Origin: Bacteroidales bacterium UBA6248
GTDB lineage: Bacteria; Bacteroidota; Bacteroidia; Bacteroidales; Lentimicrobiaceae
Direction: 5' to 3'
DNA length: 19,008 bases
NCBI GenBank assembly: GCA_002441345.1
Contig: DJVU01000025.1
Location: 1 to 19,008 of the forward strand
Shown here in pieces: positions 15,619 to 19,008 of this stretch. Both the position numbers and the translations under genes were made by a program. The notes under the pieces are model-generated. The model saw nothing but the letters and a program-made list of their open reading frames with translations. It was not told where the DNA came from and made no database searches. The stretch's first letter is position 1, and each line of letters begins with the position of its first letter.

Positions 15619-17553
15619 ATGATCAATATAACGTTGCCGGATAATTCGGTCAGGCAGTTTCCTGAGGGAATAACATCTCTTGAAATTGCCCGCAATATCA
15701 GCGAGGGCCTGGCTCGTAATGTGCTGTCAGCCAGTGTAAATGGTGAAGTTTGGGATATAAATCGCCCAATTTTCTCCGATGCTTCCATAACCCTGCATAC
15801 CTGGGATAATCCTGCTGGTAAGGCAACAATGTGGCACTCATCGGCTCACCTTATGGCTGAAGCCATCGAACAACTTTATCCTGGGGTTAAGTTCGGAATA
15901 GGACCGGACATTGAGAACGGTTTTTACTACGATATGGATTTCGGCGATTACGAGATCTCTGCCGAAGACCTTGATACGATTGAAAAGCGTATGCTTGAAC
16001 TTGCCCGTGAAAAGCAGGAATTCAGGCGCCGTGAAGTTTCCAAGGCCGATGCTATCCGCTATTTTACCGATAAACAGGATGAATACAAGCTTGAGCTTAT
16101 CAGCGATCTTGAAGACGGTCAGATTACCTTTTATGAGTCGGGAACATTTACCGATCTCTGCCGGGGACCACACCTTCCGGATACGAGTTCCATAAAAGCC
16201 GTTAAACTGCTCAACATTGCCGGAGCATACTGGAGGGGCGACGAAAAGCGCAAACAGCTTACGCGTATCTACGGAATTACTTTCCCGAAACAAAAAGAGC
16301 TGACCGAATATCTGGAACTTCTGGAAGAGGCGAAGAAGCGCGATCACCGCAAACTTGGAAAGGAACTGGAACTCTTCACTTTCTCACAGAAAGTAGGGCA
16401 GGGTTTGCCGCTGTGGCTTCCCAAAGGGGCTCTGCTGCGCGACAGGCTGGAGCGTTTCCTCCGGAATGTTCAGCAAAAGGCCGGATATCAGCAGGTGATA
16501 ACCCCTCATATCGGGAATGTTGAACTGTACAAAACTTCTGGTCATTTTCAGAAATACGGAAAAGATAGCTTTCAGCCTATTTCCACCCCAATCGAAGGCG
16601 AGCAATTTATGCTTAAGCCGATGAATTGTCCGCACCATTGCGAGATTTATTCATCCAAACCCAGGTCCTACAAAGATTTGCCCATACGTTTTGCCGAGTT
16701 TGGAACTGTTTACCGTTACGAACAGAGCGGCGAGCTGCACGGATTAACCAGGGTTCGCGGGTTTACCCAGGACGATGCACACATTTTCTGTACGCCTGAC
16801 CAGCTTAAAAGTGAGTTTATTGCCGTAATAGATATTGTACTGCATATATTTAAAACGCTGAGTTTTAAAGAATTTATTGCTCAGATTTCGTTACGCGACA
16901 AGGTAATCCGCGAGAAGTACATCGGTAGCGACGAAAACTGGGAGAAAGCCGAGCAGGCAATCATTGAAGCCGTTGGCGATGCCGGGCTTGAGGCTGTAAT
17001 TGAATATGGTGAAGCGGCATTTTATGGTCCGAAGCTCGATTTTATGGTAAAGGATGCCCTTGGCCGCAAGTGGCAGCTTGGTACCATTCAGGTGGATTAC
17101 AATCTGCCCGAGCGTTTCGAACTCGAATATATCGGAAGCGATAACCAGAAGCACCGTCCGGTAATGATTCACCGTGCACCTTTTGGCAGCATGGAACGTT
17201 TTGTAGCTGTATTGATTGAGCATTCCGCCGGTAAATTCCCGCTCTGGCTTACTCCGGAGCAGTTTATTATACTCCCGATCAGCGAAAAATACCTGGATTA
17301 TTCAAAAAAACTTTTAAATATCCTGAATAATTCCGAAATTCGCGGCCAAATTGACGAGAGGAGTGAGAAGGCTGGCCGGAAGATCAGGGATGCTGAAGTC
17401 CGGAAAATACCTTTTATGCTGATCGTTGGTGAAAAGGAAGAGGCTGAAGGAACGGTTTCCGTGCGTCGTCACGGCGAGGGAGACCTGGGCACCTTCACCC
17501 CTGAAGCATTTGTTGAACTGGTAAATAACGAGATACGGGAAACCACGAGTTAA
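15619..17553 (+). CDS. thrS: Threonyl-tRNA synthetase
   Basis: The 644-residue protein charges tRNA-Thr and has the full class II ThrRS layout. The TGS domain (about 1-60) begins MINITLPDNSVRQFPEGIT. The editing domain (about 65-225) carries HSSAH and CRGPH. The catalytic core (about 240-535) has zinc ligands in MLKPMNCPHH, DDAHIF and the motif 3 region MIHRAPFGSMERFVAVLIEH; motif 2 is in RFAEFGTVYRYEQSG. The anticodon-binding domain (about 545-640) begins PLWLTPEQFIILPIS. The start at 15619 fits the TGS N-terminus; an upstream in-frame ATG at 15523 would add 32 unrelated residues lying across the promoter. It leads the conserved thrS-infC-rpmI-rplT operon. Confidence 0.97.
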   Translation: MINITLPDNSVRQFPEGITSLEIARNISEGLARNVLSASVNGEVWDINRPIFSDASITLHTWDNPAGKATMWHSSAHLMAEAIEQLYPGVKFGIGPDIENGFYYDMDFGDYEISAEDLDTIEKRMLELAREKQEFRRREVSKADAIRYFTDKQDEYKLELISDLEDGQITFYESGTFTDLCRGPHLPDTSSIKAVKLLNIAGAYWRGDEKRKQLTRIYGITFPKQKELTEYLELLEEAKKRDHRKLGKELELFTFSQKVGQGLPLWLPKGALLRDRLERFLRNVQQKAGYQQVITPHIGNVELYKTSGHFQKYGKDSFQPISTPIEGEQFMLKPMNCPHHCEIYSSKPRSYKDLPIRFAEFGTVYRYEQSGELHGLTRVRGFTQDDAHIFCTPDQLKSEFIAVIDIVLHIFKTLSFKEFIAQISLRDKVIREKYIGSDENWEKAEQAIIEAVGDAGLEAVIEYGEAAFYGPKLDFMVKDALGRKWQLGTIQVDYNLPERFELEYIGSDNQKHRPVMIHRAPFGSMERFVAVLIEHSAGKFPLWLTPEQFIILPISEKYLDYSKKLLNILNNSEIRGQIDERSEKAGRKIRDAEVRKIPFMLIVGEKEEAEGTVSVRRHGEGDLGTFTPEAFVELVNNEIRETTS

Positions 17554-17577
17554 TCCGGTCTTAAATACTAACTAACC

Positions 17578-17595
17578 AAAGGAGGATTTCATATA
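17578..17595 (+). promoter_or_regulatory. Strong Shine-Dalgarno with AUA start codon of infC
   Basis: AAAGGAGGA at 17578-17586 is a near-perfect anti-16S match, with GGAGG ending 7 nt before the in-frame ATA at 17593. No other gene in the window has such a site. The upstream in-frame stop is at 17569, and no ATG, GTG or TTG occurs in frame between it and 17698. The site therefore decides the start. Confidence 0.75.
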
Positions 17596-18150
17596 GCAAC
17601 GCCATTCCGACCACAGAGAGGTCCGCGTCCCCTTCCAAGAAAGAAAGAGGAGCTGCACCAGATCAATGAACGAATTAAAGCCCCCGTTGTACGCGTTGTG
17701 GGCGATAATGTTGAAGCAGGCATCTACAATATCAAGGATGCGCTGGCCATAGCCCAAAGGCTGGAGCTGGATCTGGTCGAGATTTCACCAACTGCCAATC
17801 CGCCGGTTTGTAAAGTAACCGATTACAAGAAGTTCCTTTACGAACTGAAAAAGAAGCAGAAGGAGATCAAAGCTAAATCGGCAAAAATCGTTGTTAAGGA
17901 AATCCGGCTTGGACCCAATACCGATGAGCATGATTTCAATTTCAAGCTGAAACATGCCATAAAGTTCCTTGAAGAAGGAGCAAAAGTTAAGGTTGAAGTG
18001 TTCTTTAAAGGCCGTAGTATTGTCTATAAAGACCAGGGTGAGATTAAACTGCTGCAGTTTGCTTCTCTCCTTGAAGATTACGGTAAAGTAGAGAAACTTC
18101 CGCTGCTCGAAGGAAAGCGCATGATAATGATCATCGCACCCAAGAAATAG
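17593..18150 (+). CDS. infC: Translation initiation factor IF-3, likely AUA start
   Basis: The 185-residue product (E. coli IF3 has 180) prevents premature subunit joining and checks the initiator tRNA-start codon pair on the 30S subunit. The N-terminal domain has QINERIKAPVVRVVGDN, then DLVEISPTANPPVCKVTDYKKF; a basic lysine-rich linker (about 75-95) follows. The C-terminal domain has KEIRLGPNTDEHDFNFK and VFFKGRSIVYKDQG. The conserved INERI segment lies upstream of the first GTG (17698), so translation must begin earlier; ATA 17593 behind the strong Shine-Dalgarno is the best choice, with CTG 17653 as a weaker alternative. E. coli infC uses AUU for autoregulation by IF3, and the same logic is inferred here. 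It lies 39 nt after thrS. Confidence 0.93.
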   Translation: MATPFRPQRGPRPLPRKKEELHQINERIKAPVVRVVGDNVEAGIYNIKDALAIAQRLELDLVEISPTANPPVCKVTDYKKFLYELKKKQKEIKAKSAKIVVKEIRLGPNTDEHDFNFKLKHAIKFLEEGAKVKVEVFFKGRSIVYKDQGEIKLLQFASLLEDYGKVEKLPLLEGKRMIMIIAPKK

Positions 18151-18195
18151 AAAGTTTTTTGAGATTTAATATAAACCCAATTAACAATTTGTCTA

Positions 18196-18387
18196 ATGCC
18201 AAAAATGAAGTCGAAATCCAGTGCCAAGAAACGCTTTGACGTTACAGGTACCGGTAAACTGAAAAGGAAGCATGCATACAAGAGCCACATCCTGACGAAG
18301 AAGTCGACGAAACGGAAACGTAACCTTACGTATTCCACCATCGTGGATCCTGCAGATGTGAAGAATGTAAAAATGATGCTTCAGTAA
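18196..18387 (+). CDS. rpmI: 50S ribosomal protein L35
   Basis: The 63-residue, very basic protein begins MPKMKSKSSAKKRFDVTGTG and continues KRKHAYKSHILTKKSTKRKR, the standard L35 pattern at the standard length. It lies 45 nt downstream of infC and 83 nt upstream of rplT, in the conserved infC-rpmI-rplT order. No Shine-Dalgarno is visible before its ATG. L35 is part of the large ribosomal subunit. Confidence 0.97.
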   Translation: MPKMKSKSSAKKRFDVTGTGKLKRKHAYKSHILTKKSTKRKRNLTYSTIVDPADVKNVKMMLQ

Positions 18388-18430
18388 TTCGTGTTAATTA
18401 AGTATTAACCCTTGCTTTCTGCACCTAAGT

Positions 18431-18456
18431 CTCCCGTTGAAAGGAGCGCGAAAGCG
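18431..18456 (+). promoter_or_regulatory. Two small adjacent hairpins in the rplT leader
   Basis: CTCC (18431-18434) can pair with GGAG (18443-18446), and directly next to it CGC-GAAA-GCG (18447-18456) forms a GAAA-tetraloop hairpin. The pair ends 14 nt before the rplT ATG. L20 is known to bind its own mRNA in other bacteria, so this may be an RNA control element. The stems are short and chance cannot be excluded. Confidence 0.3.
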
Positions 18457-18470
18457 AAAACAAAAACAAA

Positions 18471-18818
18471 ATGCCAAGATCAGTAAACGCAGTAGCCTCA
18501 AGGGCTCGCAGAAAAAAGATCCTGAAGGCCGTTAAAGGACAATTCGGCCGCAGGAAAAATGTTTGGACGGTTGCTAAAAATGCATACGAAAAAGGCATGG
18601 TGTATGCATACCGTGACAGACGCCAGAAAAAACGCAATTTCCGCAGCTTGTGGATTACCCGTATCAATGCCGGAGTCAGGGAGTACGATATGTCCTACTC
18701 TGTTTTCATGGGCAAACTCAAGCAAAAGAATATCAATCTCGATCGTAAGGTGCTGGCCGACCTGGCCATGAACCACCCCGTTACCTTTAAAGCGATCGTG
18801 GATGCTGTCAGGAATTAG
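18471..18818 (+). CDS. rplT: 50S ribosomal protein L20
   Basis: The 115-residue basic protein begins MPRSVNAVASRARRKKILK, then AVKGQFGRRKNVWTVAKNA, YAYRDRRQKKRNFRSLWITR and INAGVREYDMSYS, the usual L20 sequence at its usual length. L20 binds 23S rRNA early in assembly of the large subunit. In E. coli and Bacillus it also represses its own operon by binding leader mRNA. It is the last gene of the operon, followed 36 nt later by a strong intrinsic terminator. Confidence 0.97.
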   Translation: MPRSVNAVASRARRKKILKAVKGQFGRRKNVWTVAKNAYEKGMVYAYRDRRQKKRNFRSLWITRINAGVREYDMSYSVFMGKLKQKNINLDRKVLADLAMNHPVTFKAIVDAVRN

Positions 18819-18854
18819 TTCTGCAGCAGATATCATATCTAATCTATTTACAAT

Positions 18855-18888
18855 GGAGGCTGAACACGGGTTCAGCCTCCTTTGCTTT
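18855..18888 (+). terminator. Intrinsic terminator of the thrS-infC-rpmI-rplT operon
   Basis: GGAGGCTGAAC (18855-18865) and GTTCAGCCTCC (18870-18880) form a perfect 11-bp stem with the 4-nt loop ACGG. It is followed on the plus strand by TTTGCTTTTG. Placement just after rplT supports its role. Confidence 0.93.
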
Positions 18889-18924
18889 TGCTGCATTGTA
18901 AGGATGTTATTTAACAGCCCTTGC

Positions 18925-19008
18925 TTAATGCGAACCGCCACCGCCCGATGAAGCAACGTTTCCGTCAGCCGGCTCTTTTACCAGGTACCACGATAATGCC
19001 GATAGTGC
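18925..19008 (-). CDS. C-terminal end of a minus-strand gene (partial)
   Basis: Read on the minus strand from the right edge, one frame stays open for 27 codons to TAA at 18927-18925. It encodes a tail with ALSALSWYLVKEPADG and a glycine-rich end SSGGGGSH; the other two frames close earlier. The gene would converge on the ribosomal operon, with the rplT terminator just beyond its stop. Too little is visible to name a family, and the reading frame is only moderately supported. Confidence 0.45.
   Translation of the reverse strand, partial: ALSALSWYLVKEPADGNVASSGGGGSH

Noticed and set aside
17698..18150. infC starting at GTG 17698
   Set aside because: This would remove the conserved N-terminal INERI...VR segment of IF3 and leaves the strong Shine-Dalgarno at 17578-17586 unexplained.

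Overview
The window looks like a chromosomal segment of a Bacteroidota (Bacteroidales-like) bacterium. The evidence is: an SprB-type repeat surface protein with a signal peptide; several promoters with the Bacteroidota -7 box TAnnTTTG (TATCTTTG at 4345, 12765 and 15584, and TACATTTG on the minus strand at 2532-2525); almost no Shine-Dalgarno sequences; an XRE/S24 repressor in place of a classical LexA; and protein sequences that read as this phylum. No rRNA, tRNA, CRISPR array, transposase or phage gene was seen.

Layout. Positions 1-2074 (minus) hold the N-terminal part of a large secreted repeat protein that runs off the left edge; four 240-bp repeats are visible. A 1.3-kb AT-rich gap follows (2075-3397). 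It contains a good minus-strand promoter far upstream of the repeat gene and a perfect inverted repeat. From 3398 the plus strand carries an AraC-type regulator, a PhzF-family enzyme, and a DUF438-hemerythrin-PAS protein. Next is a tight four-gene envelope cluster (6691-8435): a lipocalin-like lipoprotein, a LapA-type membrane protein, a Blc-type lipocalin lipoprotein, and a nucleoside 2-deoxyribosyltransferase-like protein with a signal peptide.

Positions 8508-13669 form a DNA-damage tolerance module. A second DnaE-type polymerase and a DinB polymerase lie on the minus strand, divergent from a LexA-like XRE/S24 repressor on the plus strand. The shared intergenic region has two operator-like palindromes of the form GATTA-N5-TAATC, 23 bp apart centre to centre. 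The first overlaps the -7 box of the repressor gene. I infer that the repressor controls both itself and the polymerases.

A multi-PAS protein without any visible output domain (13921-15504) precedes the conserved translation operon thrS-infC-rpmI-rplT (15619-18818). This operon ends in a strong intrinsic terminator. infC has no ATG, GTG or TTG that could give a full-length IF3; it most likely starts at an AUA codon behind the only strong Shine-Dalgarno sequence in the window. The last 84 bases look like the C-terminal end of a minus-strand gene.

The window is mostly ordinary housekeeping and accessory chromosome. The items most worth a second look are the twin operators of the damage module, the AUA-started infC, and the apparently exported deoxyribosyltransferase-like protein.
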